Shown here one piece after another: positions 18,101 through 28,900 of a stretch of 32,900 nt of DNA. Made by a program: the position numbers and the translations under genes. The stretch is from Acanthamoeba lenticulata (lineage: Eukaryota; Discosea; Longamoebia; Acanthamoebidae), in NCBI GenBank assembly GCA_002179805.1, contig NAVB01000540.1, positions 1 to 32,900 of the forward strand, written 5' to 3'. The notes under the pieces were generated by a model. It was given only the letters and a program-made list of their open reading frames with translations. It ran no database searches and was not told the origin of the DNA. How positions within the stretch are numbered: position 1 is the stretch's first letter; every line of letters begins with the position of its first letter.

Positions 18101-20510
18101 GCGTTGGTCAGGTCGCCCAGCTCGGCCAGCGTGGCGTCGAGCCGGGCCAGGGCCGCGGCGTTGCGCGGGTCGCGGGCCACGGTCTGCGCCTCGGACAGGA
18201 GGCCGCGCATCTTGTTGGCCAGGTTGACCAGCGCACTTTGCAGCCGCTTGCGCGCGTCGTCGTCCAAGTCGCCGTTCAGCCGCCCGACAGCTTCGGCCAC
18301 GCCCTGGCAGGCTGCTCGCGTGCGTATGCGGTGTCGACGCAACAGCATGAGCACGAGAAATGACGCGACGAGGAAAATGGAGGGAAAAGGGTAGGCACCG
18401 GCGCTGGTGGCGTTGGCGTTGCCGGCGGTGGCCGCGGCGCGGACCTCACGTAGAGCGTCGTGGACGGCCATGGCGTCGGCCGTGATGGGGTCGATCGCCG
18501 CCGCGGCGCTCAGGTCGGCCACCCGCGCGGCCGCCTGCTCGACGGCGGCCATGGCCTGCACACACAAACGCACACACACGTACACGCTCGTCAGCTGTCG
18601 ACAACACACGCGCGGGCTGCGGAGCCGTACGGCGTGAAGGCGCGCGAGGGCGGCCTTGTCGCCGGGCTTGGCCACGACTTCCTTGTAGGCGGCGAACAGG
18701 TCGCGCAGGGACTGGGCCAGCCGCTCAGCGGCGCTGTTGAGGCTCGGATGCTTGTCGGCCGCCAGCATGCCGTCGACGCCTTCCTTGATCATGGCGCAGG
18801 CGGCCGTCGCGCCGGCCTTGTCGGCCGTGGAGACCGACTCGGCCAGCATGGCCAGGCCGGCGTCGACCTTGGCCCGCTCGATGCCCATCCCCGCCGCGCC
18901 CAGCAACGGCCCTGCGCATTCGACACATTCTTAGCGGTGGCCGCGCTCAGCGCGTTGCAACATAGCTTGCATACCAGGGAGGCTGTCGCCGTCCTCGTCG
19001 TCGAAAGGGATGTCGAGATCGAGGCCCGCAAACAGGGTCGACGACGATTCCTTCGTGAAGTAAATGATCTCCTCGATCGCCGCGTTGATCTGCAGTTTTT
19101 AAAAAAAAATTAACATTTATCAATAATAGGAGCGTAAATAATTTGCAAACAAATCATGTTTAACAATTATAATTGTAAAAAATAAAATAAAAATGAGGAC
19201 CTGATCGTGGAGGGTGTTGCGCTGGTTGAGGTCAGCCGGGCTGGCCTGGCCCTGGATCATGGCGGCCGTCAGGTGAATCTCCTTCTCCGGCGCGTTGGTG
19301 ATCACCTGCGCCCCCCAAAACCCCAAACCAAACGCACGCATTCCACACATAGTTTCAGCCCTCCATGGCCACAAGCCACCAAGAGGGAAGTGGTGTCCTC
19401 GGGACCTCATTGGGGCGCTCGAGCTTCTTCTTGAGGATGGGATCGACGATGTAGTTGACGCGGACGGTGACGATCTTGGAAAGGCTCACCGTCTTGAAGA
19501 TGTACTCGCGCACCACGTCGGGCAGCTCCACGACCCTGTGCCCCAACCCCCCCCCAAGCCGCGTCAGCCCGGGCGCATTCCTTGCATGCCTTTGGACGCG
19601 CTTTAGCGCGAAGAGGACGCACGCGCGGCAGTTGACGAGCTTGTCGTTCCAGTCCTTGGACTCGCGCGCCAGGCGGATGATCTGGCGGATATCGTACAGG
19701 TCTGCCGTTTGCAGCAAAAACACCTGCTCGTCCACCCCACACGCGCGCCGGGTGTGAGCGCATTCCATGCATTCCTGATCAGGAGTTTGAGCCAGACAGC
19801 CAAGGCTGGAGGGAGTGGTCCTCACCGTGCGCTGCATGAGCGACTTGGCGGCGCCGAGAAGCGACTTCTTGGCCTCCTTGGAGATGGGATTGTCGGCGAT
19901 GGTCTGGATGTCCCGGTTGATGGCCGCCACGCACTGCTGCAGCTCCTGTGGTGTTTGATTTACGAAAATGATTTATCGTCAGCGATGGCGCCTCTCAGAG
20001 AGAGAGAGAGAGAGAGACGCCGGCAAATGCCGTTCGTTGCCTGCGGACCTTGGTTGATGCGAGCATCTCCTGCTCCATCTTCTTGTCGAGCTCGCCCCAC
20101 ATGGCGGCCTTCTTGGTCGCTGTTGCGCGGCCACGAACGCACCGCAATCGCCACAGAGGCACCATTACCATCAACAGTTAATGACAAAGGGCATCACCAC
20201 CACATGAGTTCCACAAAGGACGAAATGGTGAAATAGGGGAACACGTGTACGTACCCAGGTCGGCGAGGAACTTCATGGCGTGGACGAGCGGCTCCGTGTT
20301 TAACGACTTGAGCTGGAGCCGCCGATACATCAAGTTCGTGAATCAATCAGAAAAAAAATCAAGGGGGAACGCGAGATGAAAGGAGAGAGGGCCAGAGCAG
20401 CCTACCTTGGCGCCGGTCTCGTCCGCTTCTGTGGAGAAGAGCACGCACTGCAGGATGCAGTCCGCAATTGCTTCCAGCACTTCATCTACAGTGGCTTTAC
20501 TTGCCTGCAT
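15120..20510 (-). CDS. Vinculin/alpha-catenin family protein
   Basis: Seventeen exons (20510-20406, 20312-20255, 20119-20049, 19945-19826, 19723-19623, 19535-19406, 19305-19201, 19089-18975, 18911-18631, 18555-18399, 18311-17849, 17762-17535, 17459-17357, 17268-17202, 17133-16153, 16082-15722, 15648-15120) close in frame to give 1,324 residues. The head resembles vinculin: F-L-L-Q-T-A-D-L-Y-D-I-R-Q-I-I-R-L parallels the vinculin stretch before its I-I-R-V, followed by helical bundles. The middle is Ala-rich helical bundles. The C-terminus matches the vinculin tail: I-E-M-A-K-L-S-Q-A, A-T-K-A-I-S-D-M, C-R-D-P-K-I, and Q-L-K-I-L-S-A-V-K-T-A-S at 1274-1285. There is no proline-rich linker before the tail, which is more like alpha-catenin. 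It is predicted to be a cytoplasmic actin-linking protein. It is longer than vertebrate vinculin (about 1,070 residues), implying extra bundles. Confidence 0.9.
19997..20016. repeat. (AG)10 microsatellite in intron 3 of the vinculin-family gene
   Basis: Ten uninterrupted AG units inside the intron between exons 3 and 4. A similar but shorter GA run sits at about 2448-2461 in an intron of the GNAT gene. Confidence 0.9.
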
Positions 20511-20640
20511 CTTTCTCGTTTGTACAACTTAAATGCCAGAAGGAACCTGTGTGGTTGTTCTTGGTTGCTGTCCAATTAATTTGGCTTGATTTCTTGATTT
20601 TTTTTCTCTTTGCTTCGGCCACATTCCGATCATTCCTGAC

Positions 20641-22972
20641 TTACTCGTCTTCGTCCTCTTCTTCGTCTTCGCTCTTCTTGTCCTCTTTGAAGACAAGAGA
20701 GAAGTCGTATCTGATGTCGTGACAGTGATGGTTCATGTACTTGATGAAGCGCATGGTGCCCGGATCTCTGAAGGTGAGGGCAAGCGAGTTCGGGTTGCAC
20801 GGCACCGTAAGAAGCTCCGTGTCCGAATCCATGTACACCAACTGGCCGCCGCTCTCCTGCATCATCACCATCATCACCAACAGCATCACCAACATCACAT
20901 CAGCCATCGTCGTCTTTTATTGCTCCTCCATTAGGGAGGCGACTGGTACCAGCGGGACGGTGTTGGTGGCGCAGCAGAGGACGACGTCGAGCGCATACTC
21001 GTCGGTGGGTTGGTCCTGCACCAGCGTGTACGTGCCCGGCCGGAAGCACCGCACTGCCCCGGCCCGGCCCGAGTCAGTTCAATGCGCCGTGCTTCGTCGC
21101 CGTGGCGAAGTTTGGGGAGGAAGCAAAGGCCTTTCAAGGATGGGATGTACCTTGGCTGCTGCATCGGACGAGGTCGTTCTGGGTGATCTTCTTGAGGTAG
21201 TCGAAGAAGGCCTTCGACCGGAGGAACTGCTTGCACTCCTTCACAATGTCGTTCTGCTCCCCAACAATTTTTTTATGTTTTTTGTTTTTGTTTTTGGGTT
21301 GTTTGAGAGATGACCTCATAAGAAAAGAAAAAGAGTTAAATGCTCATTTTGGGGGGGGAGGGTCTCACCTCTTGGCCATCGGGCAGGAGCTGGTAGTGGC
21401 GCTTGTTGGCCGGGCCGTGGAGGGCCCAGGGCTGGTCGTGGAGGACTTCAACGAGCTGCACGAATCGATCGGCCTTCAGGAAGTTGTGCAGCTCAATGCT
21501 TTGCTCGGCCTCAAACTCGGCCGCGATCTCAGCCACGTTCTTCGGGTCCAGGTACGTCGGGTCGAGCCACTCGGCGAGCACCTTCTTGGCAGCTTGCTCC
21601 TCGCCCGCGTCCACAGAGGATGAAGCTGAAGCCGAAGAGGAAGAAGAAGAAGAAGAAGATGCCGCATCGGCTCCGAGAAGCTCACGCGTGGGGATGGGCT
21701 CGAGCTCAGGGAGCGGCGGCTCCTGGTAGTGCGGCGGGCGCGCGATGGGCGGTCCGTGGAACCAGCCGCTGATGGAGAGCCGCTCCTTGTCGGCCGACAG
21801 CACCTCGGCCACCTGGTGGTAGGAGACCGGGTTGACTTCAAACATGAAGAACGAGTTCCAGGCGGGCGTGTAGGAGCCCACGATGTTGTGCGGCTCGCCA
21901 TGCTCGTCGACGCCAAACAGGTCCAGCGTGCCCCCGTCCTCCTCGGTCCAGTCCTTGGGTACGAGGTAGAGGATGTAGGCGATGCGCCTGCCCTCGAGCT
22001 CGTCATCGTGGCACAAAAGCGTGGAGCCGTCGATGTAGCGCGCGCAGGACATGTCGATGGTGTCGTTGAGCCCGCTGATGCCCGTGCTGCTCTGCAGCCA
22101 GCCGCGGAACTGCTCGCTGTAGAGGAGCTCCTTGAGCTTGCTCACGTGCGGCGTGGTACAGCCCTGAGTAGAGGGATGCCATGACGAAGAAGAAGTTGGT
22201 GAGCCGCAGCCTGCGCGTGAGCACAGGGCCAGGCCATGCAGGGCGCACCTTGAGGTCATTACTTTGGAGGAAGTCGTAGAGGTCGTTTGATTTTTGGAGG
22301 TAGTGCAGATCCATGACCTCTTCCTTGAGGCCGTCGAGGAAGCCTTCATCGAAGACGTCGCGTAAAAGGACGTGTGGGAAGGGGTCGGTAGCCGTCTTCT
22401 CAAAGGAGGCCTTCACCTCGGTCGCCACCGCGTCCCCCTGGTACTTTGCGCTCAGGATGACCTCTGATGGTATGCGCGCGTTTGCTCCTGGAGGAAACGG
22501 GTGGTCATTACGTTTGCCTCCCGCTTCATGGCGAGTGGCTGGTTGGGTCCACTTGCATATGTGATCGGAGCAATTCTGTGTAGCGCGTACCATGTGTTTT
22601 GTTCCGCTTGACTGGCGCTTCTTCGTCAATGTCCTTTCCCTTCCTGTCTTCTTTCTCCGTCCGGGCACGTTTGGTCGAGGGTCGCTGCGGTGGCGGGCAA
22701 ACAGACATCGAATCGTTCTCATTTTCTTCATCTTGCCCGATGAGGTCTGCTAATTCGTGCACAAGCAGCAACGGAAGCTTGAATTGGTCCCGTTGGGCTT
22801 GTGGCAGGGCCTTCCAATGCGAGAGATGAGTGACCCAATTCTGTGCGAGTCGCTCTACCAGCTCGTCAACCTCCTTTTGGGGTCGCCCGAACTTGGCACC
22901 CAATCGAGTGAGGACCGCCTTAATTTCCTCATCCTCCTTTGCCCCTACTTGAGCCTCCGATCTGGCCTCCAT
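20641..22972 (-). CDS. OGFOD1: OGFOD1/Tpa1-type ribosomal prolyl hydroxylase
   Basis: Exons 22972-22591, 22487-22249, 22163-21369, 21253-21151, 21053-20950 and 20856-20641 close in frame to give 612 residues. The family is a 2-oxoglutarate/Fe(II) oxygenase that hydroxylates a proline of ribosomal protein uS12 (RPS23) and affects translation accuracy and stress granules. The catalytic domain has C-H-D-D-E-L-E-G-R-R (His259, Asp261), P-V-S-Y-H-Q-V-A-E-V-L-S (His323) and an Arg at 335 for the 2-oxoglutarate carboxylate, followed by S-I-S-G-W-F-H-G-P. The second, non-catalytic double-stranded beta-helix domain follows (W-L-D-P-T-Y-L-D-P, L-L-T-V-P, N-S-L-A-L-T-F-R-D), ending in an acidic tail. 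An unusual N-terminal extension of about 125 residues contains a SAM-like helical stretch (N-W-V-T-H-L-S-H-W-K-A-L) and a basic nuclear-localisation-like stretch. A Ser-rich insert separates the two domains. Confidence 0.93.
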
Positions 22973-23130
22973 CGCACGCAGAGATATAAAATTTTGCCGT
23001 TGTTTTCTGCAAAATGAAAAATGTCCAAAACAAAACAAAAAATAGGGGCAGACAGTCGCCACAAAAGGGAAGAACACGGTGCCCAGGACTGGGAGTCTTT
23101 TTAAGGGCCGGTTGCCCACCGGGCTGGATG

Positions 23131-23840
23131 TCAATTGAGCAAGAAGGAAATGCTGGCACGCTGGAGCGTTGAAGGTTGCTGCTGCTGCTCTTGAACCTGT
23201 CTGGGCACCGACGTTGGTCGTCCCGGCACAACTCTGGTGCTTCTTCGGAAGCGGATTCCGCATGCGTTGCAAAGCCTGCATGAGAACGCGATCATAGCAT
23301 CAACAACTAAGTCAAGCGTGGGCGTTGATGCAAAAAGGGTAGACAGTACGTGGAGGCCCCACATGGACCAGACCGCCACTGGCTGGTGAACTGGGTGTTA
23401 CAGCCACGACAGTACCTGTTACTGAATGTCTTTTTGGTCCGACCCAGCGTGACCGACGGTTTTCTTCGTTGCCCGTGCTCCTTTTCAGGGGTCTTGGTTG
23501 TGTGCACGTCGGAAAGGTCGAGTTGGTGCGATTTCGCTGGTGATGAAGTTGGACAGCATGATGCAGACTGGAGCGACTGATGGCCGGCGTATGTGTTCAA
23601 CTCTGCATGGTACAGGTGAAGAAGGTCGTTTTCCACCGAGGTGAGGCCGCCAGCGGTGAAGAGCTTCCGCGAAAGATATAAGATGGCGTGCGCCAGGAGC
23701 ACAGTTCGCTCGGTGTGTGCATGTGAGCATTTACCCCCTTCTTGATGCTGAAGGTCGTGTGTGTTGAAGTGAGAAGAACGGTTCATGGTGGGAGGCGCTT
23801 CGTCGGCTTGGGCTCGGGTGCAGTGTACTCTATGAAACAT
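23131..23840 (-). CDS. GATA-type zinc-finger protein
   Basis: Two exons, 23840-23350 and 23275-23131, join in frame to give 211 residues. The single finger spans the splice: C144-R-G-C147, then Q-W-R-S-G-P, then L-C166-N-A-C169-G-I-R-F-R-R. This is C-x2-C-x18-C-x2-C, the longer loop typical of plant and amoebozoan GATA fingers; animal ones are usually x17. A basic tail (R-R-S-T-R-V-V-P-G-R) follows, then Gln-rich sequence. The finger sits near the C-terminus and the N-terminal 140 residues have no recognised domain. It is predicted to be a nuclear DNA-binding transcription factor. An alternative start lies at M19. It is 158 bases downstream of the OGFOD1-like start in the same orientation. 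Confidence 0.88.
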
Positions 23841-24180
23841 TGAAGCCTCCTTTTATATTTTATTCTATTTTATGGGTGGCGATGGGTGGTGACACCAAGT
23901 GCCACCACTTGTTCGTAGCACGAGAAGAGCTATTTTGGCGCCTTCTAGTCTGACTGTCATGTCAAATAGCATGGGCAACGTGTGTTGCCTAGCCGAGGGT
24001 CCAATGGCGCGCGCAGGGGGCGGATCTTGCCAGCAGGGACCAAGAACGTCGGAACCAACCACCGAAAAAACACTCTAGTATCGGTTCGCTGGGGCTGAAG
24101 AAGGCAAAAGCGCCACCTCATAGGAGCGCAACGAGAACTTGAGATCTTGCGTTGTTGCGTCCTTTCCGGCCTCGGTCCAG
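23841..24180. other. Intergenic region with no gene seen
   Basis: 340 bases between the GATA gene start and the LOTUS-like gene stop. They must hold the GATA promoter and the 3' end of the LOTUS-like transcript. I see AT-rich sequence near 23850-23870 with TTTTATATTTTATT and nothing else definite. Confidence 0.5.
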
Positions 24181-25440
24181 TCAGACGACTCTTCCTCCTG
24201 CACCTCCGCGACCACGGCCTCGGCCTCGGCCCCGTCCTCGTCCTTCGGGGTGTGGTTGTGGCCCACTTCTAGGCAGATGTGTTGTTGAGTCACAGACAGC
24301 TCCTCCGCGACCACGGCCTCGGCTTAGACCCCGTCCTCGTCCTTCAGGGTGGTGTGGTTGATGGGACGATCCAAAGCTTTGATGTTGCGGCCCGCTTGGG
24401 TGCGATAGGCGTAGTGTTGGGTCACAGAAGGCGTCACTTCGCCCACGGCCCATTGGCGGTCGACATGCTACACTCGCATCATGATGTGCGTGAGGAGGAG
24501 TGACGAGGGTGACGAGTGACTTGAGGTTCTTCTTCTTGCGTGACTCGGCGACGTGGAAGACCGACCGCTGCTTCTTGAGGAAGGAGGTGAGCGAGCCACA
24601 GCCGGCGTGGCCAAAGGGCACGCCGCAGTCGCGCTCGAAGCGCTGCCGCAGCACGGCGAGCGTGAGCCGCTGGTCACGCGCCTCGCTCAGGATGGCCCGC
24701 AGCGCGGCCATCACGCTCGCTCGGTCGTCGGTGATTTCGTGCTTGACGTTGCCGCGTAGCAGAATCCAAGGATTTGTGCACCTGTCGTCTCCACCATCAT
24801 CATCATCTTCCTCTTCTTCGCCACGCTCACGGTTCACGTTGATGATCGAGATGTCGGCCAAGAGCGGCTGTTGCTGCGCCTGACGCGGCAGGACGAGGAA
24901 CACTTGATCGTGGGCAAGGAAGAAGCCGAGGTCGGGCGCGTTGTGGAGGCCGCCGCAGACGTGAGCCATCATGTCCCGGGCGTCGCGGTACCGCGCGCGT
25001 AGGACGCAGCGCAGCACGAGGCCAGTGGCGACCTCCAGCAGCTCGGCATTGATGAAGCGCCTCGCGATGGCGCAGAGGGACTCTTCCTCGGCCGACGGGC
25101 AGGGTCGGTTGTAGCGAAAGATGATGCTGAAGAGCTCGTGCTCCGAGAAGGAGGACTGCGACCGCATGTGGGCCTGCACGAGCGGAATGGCGGCGAGAGT
25201 AGCGAGATTGGTCTCATCATCAAAGTCGAATCGAAACGAAGAAGCCTTGAATCGAGCATAAAGCGAATCGAGCCGCAAGGGGTTCATCTCGACTGAAATT
25301 TCAACTTCGTCTAATGCCGCTGCATCGTCGCCCCCCACCTCCACGTGCAGCGAGATACTCGAAGCGTCGCTTGTAATTTCGAACTCCACCCCAGCAGACT
25401 CGCTCACGACGTCCACCTTGACCGTGGCCAGCTGTTCCAT
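24181..25440 (-). CDS. LOTUS (OST-HTH)-like protein with RG-rich tail
   Basis: Single-exon gene of 419 residues. Residues 1-200 form an acidic then helical region of unknown type (A-R-F-K-A-S-S-F-R-F-D-F). Residues 242-300 fit a LOTUS/OST-HTH winged helix: M-A-A-L-R-A-I-L-S-E-A, L-T-L-A-V-L-R-Q-R-F-E-R-D, G-V-P-F, G-S-L-T-S-F-L-K-K, S-V-F-H-V. Residues 365-419 are RG-rich with P-E-G-R-G-R-G blocks and end G-G-A-G-G-R-V-V. LOTUS domains bind RNA (including G-rich RNA) or DEAD-box helicases in germ-granule proteins such as Oskar, TDRD5/7 and MARF1. RGG tails also bind RNA. The likely role is RNA-binding regulation, possibly in a condensate. An internal acidic loop (E-E-E-E-D-D-D-D) precedes the domain. 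The call rests on pattern recognition; the first half is unassigned. Confidence 0.7.
   Translation of the reverse strand: MEQLATVKVDVVSESAGVEFEITSDASSISLHVEVGGDDAAALDEVEISVEMNPLRLDSLYARFKASSFRFDFDDETNLATLAAIPLVQAHMRSQSSFSEHELFSIIFRYNRPCPSAEEESLCAIARRFINAELLEVATGLVLRCVLRARYRDARDMMAHVCGGLHNAPDLGFFLAHDQVFLVLPRQAQQQPLLADISIINVNRERGEEEEDDDDGGDDRCTNPWILLRGNVKHEITDDRASVMAALRAILSEARDQRLTLAVLRQRFERDCGVPFGHAGCGSLTSFLKKQRSVFHVAESRKKKNLKSLVTLVTPPHAHHDASVACRPPMGRGRSDAFCDPTLRLSHPSGPQHQSFGSSHQPHHPEGRGRGLSRGRGRGGAVCDSTTHLPRSGPQPHPEGRGRGRGRGRGRGGAGGRVV
24197..24430. repeat. In-frame tandem duplication in the RG-rich tail
   Basis: Two units of about 105-130 bases share CTCCGCGACCACGGCCTCGG, CCCCGTCCTCGTCCTTC and a GTCACAGA end. 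Each unit encodes a C-D-(S/P)-T block followed by S-G-P-Q and P-E-G-R-G-R-G. The duplication expanded the RG-rich region without breaking the frame. Confidence 0.85.
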
Positions 25441-25487
25441 GCTCGTGTAAGAAAGAAAACTATGTACAATTTATATTCTTGCTCACT

Positions 25488-25841
25488 TCACGAGCGCGTT
25501 TTGGATGAAAGTCGCCTAAAGAAACCACTCGCGAGCCCCTTTTCCTTGATGTTTGTGGGCTGTGCATCAGCAGTCTCCAGTGCCTCGCCGCCAGAGGAAT
25601 ATCGTTCCCGCGAGCCCGCGCGCCGGTGACCTTCCTCTTCTTGAGGCGAGGTTTTGAAGAGGTGCAAGGTGAGCGTCTTCTCCTTTTCATCGTACTTGAA
25701 AGCAAGATCGAGGTCTTCGGGGTGACTTCGGCCGGTCCGCTGGCCTTGCGAGAGGAACATAAAGAGCAGAACAACCATCAGCATGACAAACACGCCATAA
25801 AACGTGCGTCGCTGGCGCTCATCCACAGGCGGCAGCAACAT
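25488..25841 (-). CDS. Small single-pass membrane protein
   Basis: Single-exon gene of 117 residues with an uncharged helix at about 13-31 (T-F-Y-G-V-F-V-M-L-M-V-V-L-L-F-M-F-L-S) after a short N-terminus with R-Q-R-R. It is probably a signal anchor. The rest is soluble and charged, with D-L-A-F-K-Y-D-E-K-E-K-T-L-T-L-H-L-F, which could be a small beta hairpin, then a basic tail. I do not recognise the family. The stop lies only 47 bases upstream of the LOTUS-like start, and the start lies 81 bases downstream of the sirtuin stop. These are among the tightest spacings in the window. Confidence 0.65.
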   Translation of the reverse strand: MLLPPVDERQRRTFYGVFVMLMVVLLFMFLSQGQRTGRSHPEDLDLAFKYDEKEKTLTLHLFKTSPQEEEGHRRAGSRERYSSGGEALETADAQPTNIKEKGLASGFFRRLSSKTRS

Positions 25842-25922
25842 CTTTCTTTCCAGCTGTTGCGCAAAAGAACTTTCGCATTTGTTTTGTATTTTTACAAATA
25901 AATAATCAAATCATTTTCACCC

Positions 25923-28900
25923 TCAAGCTGGCGGTGGGCAGCCCGGCCCGTAGTGGTGAAATTGGAAGAAGAGGCTCGGCATCGGTGGCGACGATGACGA
26001 TGGCAGCAGCGGCAGCGGCGGCAGAGGCGTGGGTGGCGCTGGGGCTGTTGTCAGTGGTCCCCACGCAAACATTGGCGCGTGGGGTCCCCACCAGTCCCCA
26101 CCGGTGCTACCGCCACCCGGCGGGAGGCTCACTGGCCACGCCGGTCTCGCCGCGCTCTGCGCCCCCAACAGCGACATGCTGGCCTCCATGGGCAAAGAGG
26201 ACGATGGCGCAGACAACGACGGCGCGAGGGCAGGAGCCATAGTGCTGCTGCTGTTGCTGCTGGCCTCGGCCGCCACCACGGGGGCAGGCGACGGCGCGAC
26301 GACGGGGGTCGTCGCGGGCATAGGCGCGCTGCTCTCTGGTGGGTTGCATCGCAGGTGCTTGCCGATGCCCAGAAGGGCCTCCAGCGCGCCCATCTTCATG
26401 GCGATGTGGCCTCGCTTCATCTTCCCGCGGAAATTGGGGTTGATACGAATCAACTTGACTGCATTCCGCACATGCCACAGAGGAGGGTTAGCCGCAAGGG
26501 CCAGGCAGCGGGCTCATGTGGGCGTAAGCGCGCGCGCACCAGAAGGGTTTTCGCGGATCATGAGCTCGGCTTCGATCCGGAGCGAGTGAAGTGAGTCGCC
26601 GCAGCCCAGCTCGACCACCACCAACTTGGCCGCGCTCTTCCGTCGAGGCTGTCGCGCCGACGGCGCTGTCTTTGCCGCTGTCGCCGCCTGCTCGTCCTCC
26701 TCGGCTGGCTGCGACGCCGCGGCTTCTGTCGCCGTCGCCGCCGCGGCCGCGCCGCCGCTCTTGCGCTTGCGCTTGACACGGATCTCACGCCACTCGTCGA
26801 GCCGCTCAAAGTCCTCCTGGTCCTCGTGCAGGAAGCTATGCTGCTGCCTCTTCTGCGGCGACTGCTCGCACGACGGCGACGACAGCGACAGCGAGGATGA
26901 AGAGGACGACAGCGACAAGGCGAGCTGCGACGCGTCTGACGAGTCTGCCGCGTCGTGCTGCTGCTCCTGCGCTTGGTCGCCGTCCTCGGCGCCGCGCATG
27001 ACGCGCTTGAGCCATCGCAGCAGGCGCCGCTTCTGCTCGAGCGACCGACCCTCGACCCACGTGTCCTGCGTGTCGGCCGCCAACGACACGTTGGGCCTGT
27101 GGCAGTGCGCCGCGCGTGAGTGGCAGGGGGGCGAGGAACCCAGCGACGCCATGATGCGTCTTCTTCTTCTTCTTTTTCTTCTTGTGGTTGTGGTTGTTGT
27201 TGTTGTTGTCGTACCGTGCAATGTCGCCGCAGGACTGGCACCGCGGGAAGGCGCTCTCGTCATCGCGCTCGGGCACGCGCAGGGTCTCCATGTCGACACG
27301 AGGGATCTGTTGTAGGATAGGCCATGGATTGAGTCGCAAGACGTAAGCGGCGCCAAACAGGTAAAACTAGAGAACTAGATACCTGGTCAGCCGCGAGGGG
27401 CCATATATGCTTGCCACATGGTCGTACACACTGCAAGTAGCCTTTACGCGTGGTCGTTTAGAAAACGTTTCCGAAATTTTGCCAAAAAACTGGGAAGAGA
27501 AGAAAACATCTGCTCGTTTGGACATACCAAGCGAGCCGTGGCACTCGTAGATGTTGCCTTGGGGGAAGCCCGCCTTCTGGAACTGCTCGTCGATGTTGGA
27601 CGTGGCCACGAAGAAGTTGTCGGCCTTGGTCTCGCTCAGCCGTCGCAGGACCTCGAACCTACAGAGGAAAAGCCAGCACAGACGTCCCGCCAGATCTGGG
27701 GCGTCAGCGCCACGCCTGGCTGGCCGCGCGGAAGCCATCGACGCACCCGGCATGCGGCGTCGTCGTGCCGTAGAGCTCGGCGCGGTGGCCGTAGAAGCCC
27801 CAGGCCTGGTGCGGGTCCTTCTTGAACCAGGTCGGGTCCATGCTTTCGTTGAAGGTGATCCCGAGCCTGGCCAGCGGCGGATACGACCGCCAGAAGCCCT
27901 GCGCCCCACTGAGCACACACACAGCCCCCAACGGCGCGCGCGTGAGTTGTGGCGCGGCGCGCGGCGGCGGTGGCGGCGGCGTCGCACCGGTAGTCGGGGA
28001 GGCCGCTGTCCTTGCCCATGCCCGCGCCGGCCATCACCAGCACCGCCGGGGCCTCCTTCAGCATGCGCGCCGCCCGCTTGAACACTGCAAAGAGGGTCAG
28101 CCGAGCCGAGCCAAGCCAGGGGAAAGAGAGGTCGACACGCGGGCGCGCGCACGTTTCTCGGCCTCGGCCGCATCGTCCACGCCGCACGCTGCCGCCGTTG
28201 TCGTGGTCGTGGTTGTCGTCGACGGCTGCTTTGGGCCTTCTTCGTCTTCGTCTTCGTTGTTCTGCAGAAACTGCTCTTCGGCGGAAAAGTCAAAGGCGAT
28301 GTCGGGCTTGAGGAGGTCCGGATGGGACGACCAGATGATGCGGTCCGGCAGGAGGTGGCTCGTGAGCCACTCGACGGGCGATACGGCGTCGACCCGCACC
28401 CGGAAAATGCGCAGCTTGTCCCGCCGGCCCAGCCGCCAGCCGTTCCCGCCGCCGGCGGCCCGCGAGAGCGGCTCGGGGTAGACGCGGCACATGATCGAGT
28501 CCACCGGCACGGCGCCCTCGTCGGCTTCGACAAACTCCTCGAACGCGCCCGCGTGAGCCCCGCGCGAGGGCCGGTGGTTGAGCCACCGGACCCGCACCAT
28601 GGCCGCCTTCGACGACGACGTTTCCTCCTGCTTGAGCAGTTGCTGCTGGCTCTTGCTCTTGGCCCCGCGCTGCGGGCCGCGCCGCGGCTTCGGCCCGTCA
28701 GCGGCATGATCGGCCTGTTCCGTTGATGGTGGCGGTGGTGGCGGAGGTGGCGGCGGCGTCGCGGCGCCGACGGGCTCCTCCAGCCGGGCGAGGAAAAAGG
28801 GCTCGTCGTGCGAGTCGGCCGCCACGGCCACGAACTGTCCGGCCTCGAGCAGCAGCTGCTGCTCCTCCTCGGCCGCCGCCTCGGGTTTGACCGCGGCCGC

